DNA from: Branchiostoma floridae
Taxonomy: Eukaryota > Chordata > Leptocardii > Amphioxiformes > Branchiostomatidae
DNA: 64,000 nucleotides
Direction of reading: 5' to 3'
Assembly (NCBI RefSeq): GCF_000003815.2
Contig: NC_049995.1
Location: forward strand, 15,018,976-15,082,975
Shown here: piece after piece, positions 12,901 to 23,500 of the stretch
Numbering within the stretch: position 1 is the first letter of the stretch
Layout: every line of letters begins with the position of its first letter
The notes under the pieces: generated by a model
What the model saw: the letters and a program-made list of their open reading frames with translations, nothing else
Database searches by the model: none
Told to the model about the DNA's origin: nothing
Translations under genes and position numbers: made by a program

Positions 12901-13399
12901 TTATGCACATAGAGTCCGACAAAAAAATCAGACTACTGGAAGGAACCTTGAATATGACTGTATACAGTACATGTAACTGTTTGTTAGCCATTTATCCACC
13001 AGGTACATATTATATGTCCCCTCTACTGTGAAACTGAGTCAAGTTCTCTTGAAAAAGGTGGCATTCTGCCTCGACAAAAAGGAGCATTAATTGGTGGATA
13101 GTTAACCAGTGCTTAATAACTGCATCTCATGTATTCCATATCTGCCTTTTTTAGATTCAGGAATCCTAAGCAAATAATGATGTTTCCCAGTTTATAACTC
13201 TTTTAGCTTGAAGGCACCAAACAAAAACAAAGACTCGTTCATATCTACTCGAGATAGATCAGAGACTTATATATTTGTTTAGTGTGACAGCCAATATTTG
13301 TTTAACTTTTTCGTAACTTTAGTGCCCATGTTAAGATTTTAATATTGTTTTTGTTTATAGGTCCAAAGTGTTGACATCGCTGCCTTCAACAAGCTGTAA
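3913..13399 (+). CDS. EEF1D: Elongation factor 1-delta (eEF1B guanine-exchange subunit)
   Basis: Nucleotide-exchange subunit of the eEF1B complex, which recharges eEF1A with GTP in the cytoplasm. Eleven coding exons join in phase: 3913-4050, 6089-6292, 7692-7763, 9096-9189, 9849-10024, 10531-10600, 10772-10818, 11504-11519, 11707-11769, 12597-12712, 13361-13399. The order matches the family: N-terminal [24 protein letters not shown], heptad leucine-zipper segment, an acidic run of eleven Asp leading into IDLFGSDD, a Lys/Glu helix, then the GEF domain ([48 protein letters not shown]) ending [12 protein letters not shown]. Total is 344 aa, or 276 aa if the lysine-rich second exon is skipped, close to the roughly 280 aa of vertebrate eEF1-delta. 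A 16-nt microexon encodes WDDET. The start is the first ATG after the acceptor at 3899. Confidence 0.95.
4066..4142. repeat. 18-bp tandem repeat at the start of EEF1D intron 2
   Basis: About four and a half copies of GGGGTCAAACAGCACAGT follow the donor at 4051. The period of 18 keeps a frame open, but this is intronic. Confidence 0.85.
4292..4534. mobile_element. Foldback MITE, ~243 bp
   Basis: Inverted arms: AATAAGCACCTTCACTGTTTT at the left mirrors AAACAGTGAACATGCTTATT at the right, and CAAAGGTAAAGGCCCCTGA mirrors TCAGGGGCCTTAACCTTTG. No internal ORF. Confidence 0.7.
5409..5776. mobile_element. MITE, ~368 bp, with ~60-bp inverted termini
   Basis: Left AGGCCACACCGATTTAATTT and right AAATTAAATTGGTGTGGCCT are reverse complements, continuing inward through TTCTTGGTTCACGGATT and its complement. 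A related left-end fragment is at about 6869-6900. It lies in an EEF1D intron. Confidence 0.8.
6089..6292 (+). other. EEF1D: Lysine-rich cassette exon of EEF1D
   Basis: This 204-nt exon (68 codons, phase 0 at both ends) encodes a Lys/Glu/Ser-rich segment starting [20 protein letters not shown] and ending [12 protein letters not shown], before a GTAAGC donor. The standard vertebrate eEF1-delta short form has nothing like it at this place. Because both ends are phase 0 it could be skipped or included without a frame change. Inclusion in mRNA is inferred from the open frame and splice sites only. Confidence 0.6.
11011..11192. mobile_element. MITE, 182 bp, TACAGTCAAACCTGT termini
   Basis: Left TACAGTCAAACCTGT mirrors right ACAGGTTTGACTGTA. 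The body repeats GTGGCCACTAT-type blocks. A second, diverged element with the same ends is at 31511-31671. Confidence 0.8.
12471..12517 (+). pseudogene. Decayed copy of first half of EEF1D exon 10
   Basis: The sequence resembles the start of the true exon at 12597 ([15 protein letters not shown]). Here the acceptor TTGCAG has become TTGCAA and an in-frame TAG follows AAGAAATTC. It lies 126 bp upstream of the working exon and looks non-functional. Confidence 0.75.
12834..12894 (+). pseudogene. Copy of second half of EEF1D exon 10
   Basis: Encodes [20 protein letters not shown] with an intact GTAAGT donor, nearly identical to the end of the true exon (12651-12712). There is no pyrimidine tract upstream. 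The nearest AG (12833-12835), joined to the preceding exon, would create TAA immediately, so use as an alternative exon is unlikely. Confidence 0.75.
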
Positions 13400-13535
13400 A
13401 CAAGATCACCGCAGAAGAACAACAACAAACCATCTCCAAACTAAACAACAACAACAACAACAACCACCTTAAACAAACAAAGGAGAAGATATCTAAAAAC
13501 TTTCACTGGTCACCAACACCCATGAAATGTAGCCA

Positions 13536-13541
13536 ATTAAA
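13536..13541 (+). terminator. EEF1D: Candidate EEF1D polyadenylation signal (ATTAAA)
   Basis: ATTAAA, the common variant hexamer, lies 137 bases after the EEF1D stop codon, before the minisatellite begins. Confidence 0.45.
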
Positions 13542-13712
13542 GCTTTCATCCAAACACAGTCAGTTGTGATTATATTGCCAAATTTCAGCCGTCAAAATGG
13601 CCATACACAAATGAATTTGTCCATGAATTATTGTCTGGCAGACCTAAGGAAATGACCAACAAGAAAACAGGAATAGATTTTATAATTGTGTCATGTGCAG
13701 ACTGCATTACTT

Positions 13713-14316
13713 AAAGTTACGTCTATGTGTCCACATTAGGTTACGTCTATGTGTCCACATTAGGTTACGTCTATGTGACCATGTGTCCACATTAGGTTAC
13801 GTCTATGTGTCCACATTAGGTTACGTCTATGTGACCATGTGTCCACATTAGGTTACGTCTATGTGTCCACATTAGGTTACGTCTATGTGACCATGTGTCC
13901 ACATTAGGTTACGTCTATGTGACCATGTGTCCACATTAGGTTACATCTATGTGTCCACATTAGGTTACGTCTATGTGACCATGTGTCCACATTAGGTTAC
14001 GTCTATGTGACCATGTGTCCACATTAGGTTACGTCTATGTGACCATGTGTCCACATTAGGTTACGTCTATGTGACCATGTGTCCACATGTGACATTGTGT
14101 CCACATTAGGTTACATCTATGTGACCATGTGCCCACGTTAGGTTGTGACCATGTGCCCACGTTAGGTTACATCTATGTGACCATGTGCCCACGTTAGGTT
14201 ACATCTATGTGACCATGTGCCCAAATTAGGTTGTGACCATGTGCCCACGTTAGGTTACATCTATGTGACCATGTGCCCACGTTAGGTTACATCTATATGA
14301 CCATGTGTCCACATCA
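13713..14316. repeat. Minisatellite of interleaved 24- and 32-bp units
   Basis: Tandem copies of TTACGTCTATGTGTCCACAT+TAGG (24 bp) alternate with a 32-bp version that adds GACCATGT. The 3' part shifts to variants with CCCACGTTAGG. About 20 units follow directly after the EEF1D 3' end. Confidence 0.9.
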
Positions 14317-14557
14317 AGAACAACTGTCAAAAAATGAAAGATACATATTAGACACATAACGTTAAATGATTATGACACACATTGTCTCTTCTCCATTTAA
14401 ATAGTTCCAATACATCACTCTTCAGTCTTTCTGTTTCTCTCCTGTACCTGATCAACTCTCTCCAGTGTTTCTGTTGCTTGTTGATTACCATTGGCATTAA
14501 ACAGACCACCAACTGCTGCATTATATTTGTTGTCTTTACTTTGTTTAGGTTATGAAA

Positions 14558-15160
14558 TACTGTAAATGCATTTAATTTCGCGGGGATTTAATTTCGCGGT
14601 AGCGGCAAAATGGACATTTCGCGGTGGATTTAATTTCGCGGTAGCGCCATCCCGCGAAATTCAATGCATTTTCAGCACTGCACTGTAGTCACGAACTGCC
14701 GTGTAAAACCCGGCGCCTCTACAAACCGCCAGTCGGAAAACACTTGCTGGTTACCCGGTAAGGGTCCTATACAGACGGATAGAACAGTTTCCATGCTTTT
14801 GACTTGTTCTTGCGTGAGCCACTGTTACTGATCTAATCGTATCTACCCTCTCAATACGTAATAGTGTACAGTAGTACGACCTTTGTATCATGGTGAACAT
14901 ACTGTACAGTACTGTAATACAGTTGGTCGTATGAAAAAAATACATGTGTGTCTTCAGTCAAGACTTCACCGTAGTAAGTATGTCAAACATTTCATTATAC
15001 AGTGACAAAGACAGTAGTAGTATGTACATGGAGTGGAAAAGGGGCACCTTAGGCGGCGCCAGCAGACGAAATATTCGCGGTGGATTTAATTTCGCGGTGA
15101 AGCGGCCGCCGCGAAAACCGCGAATATTAATCCATCGCGAATATTTCTGCATTTACAGTA
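14558..15160. mobile_element. Non-autonomous DNA element, 603 bp, TACTGTAAATGCA termini
   Basis: The left end TACTGTAAATGCA is the exact complement of the right end TGCATTTACAGTA. Subterminal AATTTCGCGG / CCGCGAA repeats occur on both sides. No transposase is seen. A shorter relative with the same ends is at 58853-59076. Confidence 0.8.
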
Positions 15161-15639
15161 GTGGTTACGGACATAAGTAGAATAGAGAAAACAAGAACAA
15201 CGACATTGTGTGTATAATTTCATTTGTATGGTTGTGGAAGATAAGTATCGGATACAAGTAGTTGTTTCAAGGGTCTAACCCTCTGACCAAGGAGGTTGAA
15301 CCTTTTTTTAACCTCCTTGCTCTGATGGACAATCCAGGATGTGCAGCTGGTCCAGGAATAAATTTAAGTCTATGCCACAGACTATGCATGCAACATACAC
15401 CTAAAAGTCTCAAGAGTAATTAAACAGGGTCAGTGTGTAGCACCCTCTTGTCAGTGATTTTCATGTGAATTGTTTGGGATATGGGGGGGGGGTATGGATT
15501 TACAAGTGATTTGGCGACATGGAGTGAAAGTGTTCAATTCAAAGGCCCGTCTGACATAACTAAGTTGCATGTTTCCACATAATTATAATTTTAATCTACA
15601 AATACAAGTATATCTGGTTGGTTAAGCTTTTCGATAAGT

Positions 15640-15850
15640 GTGGTGGGGGTCTTAAACGTGATTGAGGTGTGGCTCTCCTCAAACACGGGACCTCTATTTA
15701 ACGTCCTATCGAAGGGACAGCCCTGTGCTCGTTTTCACCTGAGTGAAGTGAGCAAAGGCGTGTCAAGTGCCTTTTCCAAGAGCACAAGATCGGTGGCACA
15801 TCAACGGATTCGAACCTCCTGCCGATTCCCCTAACCTCCACCAAGCCTTC
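15640..15850 (-). repeat. SINE-like, tRNA-related repeat
   Basis: On the minus strand the region holds a B-box-like GGTTCGAATCC (complement at about 15808-15820) and an A-box-like GTGGAGGTTA near 15840, as expected for a tRNA-derived SINE. No clear tail is visible, so the family assignment is tentative. Confidence 0.4.
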
Positions 15851-15919
15851 CTATGGGGTGTGTGGAGATCGCAGAATTCGGGGGGATCGCAGAAATAGGG
15901 AAATTGGCCATGCAGGGGA

Positions 15920-16076
15920 TAGTCTCCAAGCAGACCCTACGGTGCCTTAGAAATAGCTGGCAAGGCACCGGTGTCCGTTTGACTCCCTTAGCTGGCTATC
16001 TCCCTTTGGCCGGCTATACTCCTTTGCCAGCTTTGATACTATCTCTAAGGCACCGTTGGGTCTGCTTGGAGACTAG
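15920..16076. mobile_element. Foldback MITE with TCTCCAAGCAGACCCTAC arms
   Basis: TAGTCTCCAAGCAGACCCTA at the left mirrors the GGGTCTGCTTGGAGACTA right end, with further pairing through GGTGCCTTAG. A second member is at 27566-27716 inside the TRPV gene. Confidence 0.75.
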
Positions 16077-16109
16077 CCAGGGGAGTCACTCCATGCTAGG
16101 GTAAATGTT

Positions 16110-17530
16110 TCCCCTCCGGCTGACCAACTCTTCTGTTTGCAAAAACTCCCCTGGCAAATATTCTCCCTACAATAGCCAGCGTAGCCAGTCTGGTAGAGAC
16201 TAGATTTTACCATGCCGTTTTATGGAGCTACGCCAGCAAGGTATTGACATTCAAGTTAAACTTTACACAACGCTACTCGACAAGCGCGCGTTATCAGAAG
16301 CAAAGATCACATTGATTGATATTAATAACCCTTTATAAAACGGGGGCGAAAGTTCGGGTGCGGTTACGCCCTTATTCAACACTTGTTTTGACGTTTCACA
16401 CCTAACAAAATCACCAAGAAGACTGGACAAGTTTTAGCATAGGACAGTCTAATGATATTAGCCCTTGGGCCTCTTAATTGTGTTCAGAACACTTCTAAAT
16501 TCGTTGGAAGAGTTCGGGGTCAGTCCAATCGTTTGTAGGAACACTCGTAGCCGGTGACTTATATGCAGTCTACACAATTGCAAGGGCATAAACGGGTGAG
16601 TATGTTGTTGTTTTTTTGCTGTGTGCGAAGACTAATACAAATGCAGTATCAACGATATCGATACCGTTTGCAAGATTTATTGCATGATATTTTACTAGTT
16701 CTGTTTCTGTACAATTTGGTTAGTGGAAAGAATTAGTATTTCGGTGGCAATTCTACGCCCACAACCTCAAATTAGGAAGCAATACTACTGCATTTGAACG
16801 TAAAATAAAAGCAAATTATTCAACCAAAGAAAAAAAGCCATTTCAAAAGATTTTTGTTTGACCTAATAGCGGATTTGCATAATCTAAGTCTACCACCTGC
16901 CAAAATAAGGGCGTAGAAGTACATAAGTGCATGATATATGACCTCGGGTACCTAGCAACGCAAGAACCCCGGCACAAGGAACATGGTAAACAAATATTTA
17001 CTAACGTGGCTACAGGTGTGGTGGGGCAAAATATTACGTATCCTACACATGGGCATTTCAAACGGTGAAAACGTCGTCAAATAATTACTTTTTTAACAAT
17101 AGATAATTGCAAATTCTTGCACGAAGGCTACTTACAAGTGACAAAAATGGCAAACAATCGTAAACAAGCGACTATTCCAGTCTAACGCTAAACTGTAACT
17201 TATTGGGTTTGACTTCTTTGATAAACGTGCTCTGATTTCTATTTGGTTTCTTCTGTCTCCTTGTTGAATACGTATACGTTGGTACTTCACGCCGAGGTAC
17301 TTTTTATTGGCGACAGTAAAACTTACACTCTCACTGCATGGTGACTAGCATAGGTAACCTATTGTGAGTAGGAAGGGACTTTGGTCAGACGAAAACATGG
17401 TTACGTATCGTTGTATACACATCGTATATTTTGCATATAGTAGCAATAAACTCTCTATACACTTCTATATGGTGATCTACATAATTTTGCATGGACTCTG
17501 TGATGTGTAGAGAAACAGTTTTTTTAAAGC
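16110..17530. other. Intergenic stretch upstream of the TRPV gene
   Basis: No coding exon is recognised. The TRPV promoter and any 5' UTR exon must lie here or just before 17540, but no convincing TATA/initiator pair stands out. Confidence 0.4.
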
Positions 17531-17539
17531 AATAAAAGC

Positions 17540-20500
17540 ATGAGAATATCTTCTGTAGTTCTAATGGAGAAAGAAAACACCCACTCTGTGGTAGAGGTTG
17601 GTGAAGGCCAATCGAACCCGGCCTTCGAAACGGACGATACCAACAGTCGCGAGGGGAGCGCTGTTCTGAGACGAAACAGTTCAAAAGTGAAAAGGTAAAA
17701 CCATGTTGTGATCAATTAAATAGGAGAAAAAAATTAACAGTTTTGTTTTTTCTAATGACTTAGGCGAAGTGAATGGCATGTACGTATTTTGTTCATACAT
17801 AAGTGTACACTGTAAACAGTATCACGTACGTTTTCTCAATTGATGGCGTTTCAGTACTATGTATTTCGTGGAAAATAAAATGGTGATTTTGCAAAATATT
17901 TCTTACAGTCAAAAAGGCCTCTCCAATGAAAGCGTTGGGCCGAGTGAAATCGAGATGCAGCCACAAGGTGTGCAGAAAGAAGATGGTAAACTTCAGTTTC
18001 CTACCTTAATTTTGATGCTATTTTAGTATAAGGTTTTGCATAGTCTGGTTTGACTGTCGAATCTTAAAATTTTGTATTCATTTTTTTCAGCGGGAAATTG
18101 TTTTCTAGCCTTAAAGAAGATTCGTGTTTGATGATATGGAATTGTAACAATATTGATGTTGATAATACAGTAATTACCTATAGTATACCTCAATTATACT
18201 ACATTTATCATATGATCAGCCAATGGCATAGACATATGAATGTGTTTACGTCTATTAAGTCCCGGTAATGAGATACGCCAAAAAGAAGAAGCTACTCAAG
18301 TAGTTGGACATGATTTAGGAAAATGTGGCTAGTTATCTTATACAAGATGTACCCGACGTGTCCCCCAGACCACGCAGGTTACCACCAGTCCCTCCACCTG
18401 GCCCTGCTGCGGGACAATGAGAAACTGGCTTTGGAGATTCTGGACCAACACGTGGACTGTGCTAACATGGTCTGCTGTGATAGGAACCACGACGGTAAAT
18501 ATGCCATTTTCGTAATTGTATGCATCCTATTTGTACTGTTAAGTTGTCAGTACATTTAAAACTCGTAAAGTGATGAGTGCCATTGGGAAATGCACATTAC
18601 ACGACTTTCCTCAAAATTGTAAAAATTGTAAAAATTGTAAAAATTCGGTTTGGGAGGTAAAAGGCAATGAAAGGAGGGGATTGGGCTCCGGTTCCCAATA
18701 CCGTGCAATGGATAACCACCCTCATGGTCTCACATTTATACTTCTAGCTCCAAAGAGCTTTGAAAGAGTTAATTTGATGGAAGTCATTGTGTATAATATA
18801 ACCATTGACAATGCAAGTCAAGTACACATTTACTTTGTTCATATCATAGGAGAGTCTCCGCTGCATCTGGCTATCTTTAACGGAAACTTCCGGCTGGTGC
18901 GAGAGTTGGTGAGCCGCGGAGCCGACCCGAACGCGCGCTGTACCGGGACAAGCTTCTCACAGGCACAGGGTGGGGAGGGGGGCGTGCTGTTCTACTACGG
19001 TAAGAAGGCATCGCTAACTACCTTAAAGATGTTTTCTTGTGTTGTTTTTCTACTTGTTACTGCATTGTATAAAAAGAAAATGCCCTTCAATGCGGGGATC
19101 GCTGAAGTTCAAAACATTCTAATGAACATATATAAAACCCCTTTTTGCAAGGTAGGTACAGTCGCTTACGTTACAGGTACTATTGAGAAAACCATAATTG
19201 AAGACAGAATTGACGGCTACTTCTACACACTCAGGTTATTGAAATTTCTAACATTTCCCCTTAGCTATATGGTAAAACAACATAACATTTCAACACTTTA
19301 ATTTACAGGAGAGTACGCCCTCTCTCTCGCTGCCCGACTCGGTATGGAACATATCGTCCGGTACCTGGTTGAAAATGGCGCGGAGTTGGACAACCAGGAC
19401 TCAAAAGGTAAGAATTTGCAAAAAGAACCATGTCCGTTTACCACTGTTTTCTAGCATTGTCCTAGAGCTCCGGATCAAACGATTTTCTTCATTTTGCATC
19501 TGCTCTTTTATCTGTTACAAGTCATTAAGAAATGTAGAAGAATATTCGAAGCCAACTTGGTTATTGCATGCAGTATATATTCTTAAGATATACATATGCA
19601 TGTGTGTAGATAACGTATCACATTCTATGTACTTACTTAAAATACGAAAGAACATGAGACTTAATCTTTGTTGATAGAAACAATAAAAATTAAAAACACG
19701 CAACAATAAAATACAAGTGATAATATTTACAGAACATGCCTGTAAATCACTGAACTATCCTGTATAAAGAAAACGGAAATGACTGAATAACTTTGGGATG
19801 GGGCCTTCTTTGCTTACATAACACAGGAAACACCGTTCTACACGTCTTGTCCATCATGGAACACGCGGACGCGGCCTGCTCCATGGCCAGGCTGGTGCTG
19901 AAGCTGGTGGAGGAACAACTGGAAATACTCAAGACGCAATACGACAACCAACAACTCAGTCTGGTACTAATCAAGTCTCATGTGCAATTGTTTGTTGCTC
20001 TTGGAGAAGAAATCTCTTTAATTTTTGCCCGGCGATCAGAATTCCAATGGTTAAGATTACTCCTGCCCTTCTTTATTTGTCCTAGATAAATCCACTGAAG
20101 TGATTATTGCAGGTACAAAAAACTTATGTCAGTGAAAGATTTCATCAGGTTGGAACAAACATAAGAGAACAAGGATTTGTTTAAACGCACAATCAAAATA
20201 TAAAATCATAGTCTACTACCAGTTAATATTGCTCCAAGGAAGGTGACAAGCAGTCGGCGAAACGTCGGTGGTGACTTTATGTTTTGGTTGTGAAGAAAGA
20301 ACCATATGGTAGTAGACTATGATTTTATATTTTGATTGTATGTTTCTGTTCAGGAGGAGTTTGTCCAGATTAGAGAGAACCTTGATCTGGAGAAGATCAC
20401 CAACAACGCTGGGCTCACTCCGGTCAAGCTGGCGGCGGATAGTGGCAATCTGGAGGTAGAGACATTCACACAGTAATTTTCTGTCACTACCTTCACAGAG

Positions 20501-23500
20501 GGTTTCGTGGTTATTAGCAAAGTACGTACTATGCCTGTCTGTCTGTCTGTCAGTCTGAGCCTGAAATAGAAATGGTGAGAACACTGTTGTTCTCGCCTGT
20601 CATATTATGAGCCATGAGTTTCATTTCAAAGCTAAGGAATGTGCCATTTGATGTAAGGGAAGCCTAGGCCAATTGATCATTGCAATTTATTCAATATTTA
20701 CAATATGGAGCCATTTCAAAGATTCTCCGACCTGCATTCCCTCGGATATGCAATGTCTTGTTATCCTCTCTTTTCTTTTTCATTGTGGAAATATGTTAAA
20801 TGGTTTCTATGCCACGCGAGGGAGGCTTGTCCTTGGCATCCTCACAACATCCTACTATTTGTCTTCAGATGTTCCAGGTTCTTCTTGACCCTAGCCGCAA
20901 GCAACACGTTCTGTGGAAGTACGGCCCCGTGTCCGAGTGTCTGTACGATCTGACCGACATCGACAGTACGCAGCGCGGGGCGTGTAACGGGTTACTGGAG
21001 ATTGTGGTCTACAGTAACGTCCGGAGATTCTACACTAACATCAAGGTAACTATGCAAAGTAAAAGGTACTAAAGAAACTGGTGATTATAGTGTACAGTAA
21101 CGTGCACAGGCTCTGCACTAACGCCAAGATAAAGAGCTCAAATTATAACTCAAGCAGCTAGCGATCGTGGTGTACAACAATGTACGGAGGTTCTACACTG
21201 ATATCAGGGTAAATATGCCAAATAATACTTTCTCAAGTAACTGGAGATTGTAGGGTGCAGCAGCGTGCACAGGTTCTGCACTAACGCCAAGGTAAAGAGC
21301 CCAAATTACAACTCAAGCAGCTAGAGATCGTGGTCTACAGTAATGTACGGAGGTTCTACACTAACATCAAGGTAACTATGCAAAGTAAAAGGTACTAAAG
21401 AAACTGGAGATTATAGTGTACAGTAACGTGCACAGGCTCTGCACTAACGCCAAGATAAAGAGCCCAAATTATAACTCAAGCAGCTAGAGATCGTGGTGTA
21501 CAACAATGTCCGGAGGTTCTACACTAACATCAAGGTAAGTACGCCAAATGTATGGTCAATACGCCAATGTACGGCTCGGTGTCCGAGTGTCTGTGCGACC
21601 TGACCGACATCGACAGTACTCAGCACGGGGCGCGTAACGGGCTACTGGAGATCGTGGTGTACAGCAACGTCCGGAGGTTCTACACTAACATCAAGGTAAC
21701 TATGCAAAGTAAAAGGTACTAAAGAAACTGGAGATTATAGTGTACAGTAACGTGCACAGGCTCTGCACTAACGCCAAGGTAAAGAGCCCAAATTATAACT
21801 CAAGCAGCTAGAGATCGTGGTGTACAACAATGTCCGGAGGGTCTACAGTAACATCAAGGTAAATATGCCAAATAATAGTTTCTCAAGTAACTGAAGATTG
21901 TAGTGTACAGCAACGTGCAAAGGTTCTGCACTAACATTAAGGTAAAGAGCTCAAATTATAACTCAAGCAGCTAGAGATCGTGGTCTACAGTAATGTACGG
22001 AGGTTCTACACTAACATCAAGGTAACTATGCAAAGTAAAAGGTACTAAAGAAACTGGAGATTATAGTGTACAGTAACGTGAACAGGCTCTGCACTAGCGC
22101 CAAGGTAAAGAGCCCAAATTATAACTCAAGCAGCTAGAGATCGTGGTGTACAACAATGTCCGGAGATTCTAGACTAACATCAAGGTAAGTACGCCATATG
22201 TACGGTCAATACGCCAAATGTACGGCCCCGTGTCCGAGTGTCTGTGCGACCTAACCGACATCGACAGTACACAGCGTGGGGCGTGTAACGGGCTACTGGA
22301 GATTGTGGTGCACAGTAATGTACGGAGGTTCTACACTAACATTAAGGTAAATACGGCAAACAACAGTTATTAAGCAACTGGACATCATTTTGAAAATAGC
22401 AAAGAATTTTAAGTAGCATCTACAAACTTTCGTCAGTATCCATGAGCAGATGTGTTGAAGAGCAGGTTTTATATCTTACCAATGAAGGTAAGTAGATGGA
22501 GACTAGATATAGCTGTTTGGTTAATCATTTTTTAAGTTATTTTTCTAGCAGAACTATTGGACTAGTTGCGGGTCACATTCGTCTTTGTTTGTGGCGACGT
22601 TAAGCCGGCGGTCCTTCAATCTTCATTCGGATTTCAAAGATTTTCAATGATTCAACCGAGGTGGGAGCGCTATAGGTTTCATGGGACCTTTGACCCATTA
22701 CTGACGTCCGTGCCCATTCGATCAAGCGCCGAATGTAGCGGGCCATTATACCTAAAGAACGCCTTAGAATTGGTCGAAAATGCACTTTTTATATTCAAAG
22801 TTTAACAAAAGTTGGATACTGTAATTATAAACTACCACGATGTTTGGACTCTTAATCTAAATTTGTTACTGTTGTACTTTCAGGCAGCAAAAATGGTCCA
22901 AACCACGCCTATTAAACAGCTGCTCAACAAGAAGTGGACGAGTTTCGTGCGCGGCTGGTTCCTGGCCTTCGCGCTGGCTTACCTCGTTCACATCATCGTC
23001 TTTACCATCTGCTGCTGGTACCGACCACTGCGGACTGTGGTAAGGGTGGTGAGCAACGGAACTGACAACGTCACGGTCACAGTGGTGGAGAAAGTACCTG
23101 TGTTTGTAAGTTTTACTAATTATTTCTGTCTGGTAGAAAGAGACAATGGTGTACTTAGGAGTTAGTTCACAGATAACGACATTCCTCATCACCGTTCCTC
23201 ATCATACATTTGGAAAAAGGCAACATTTTCCAGCAAATGTTTTTAATCACATTTTCCTGCCTTAGATACTATTGCTGTATGTATTGCTACTAGGACATAT
23301 TCATATACGTGGTGACCAGCCCCTACAGCCCTGTCCTACCATTTGCTACATTTATGTAATCAGACACCAAAGGGGGGTCTGATGACGACCGTATAGTCCA
23401 GGTCATTGGCCGTATTTCTTTAGAATAGAAAAAGAGGACAAGACAGGGCAAAAAAAATATGTTGCACTTCCTTGAATGTAAATATAGATAGTTACATTAT

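Noticed and set aside
13713-14316. CRISPR array
   Set aside because: Repeats are directly abutting minisatellite units without unique spacers, in an animal-type genome.
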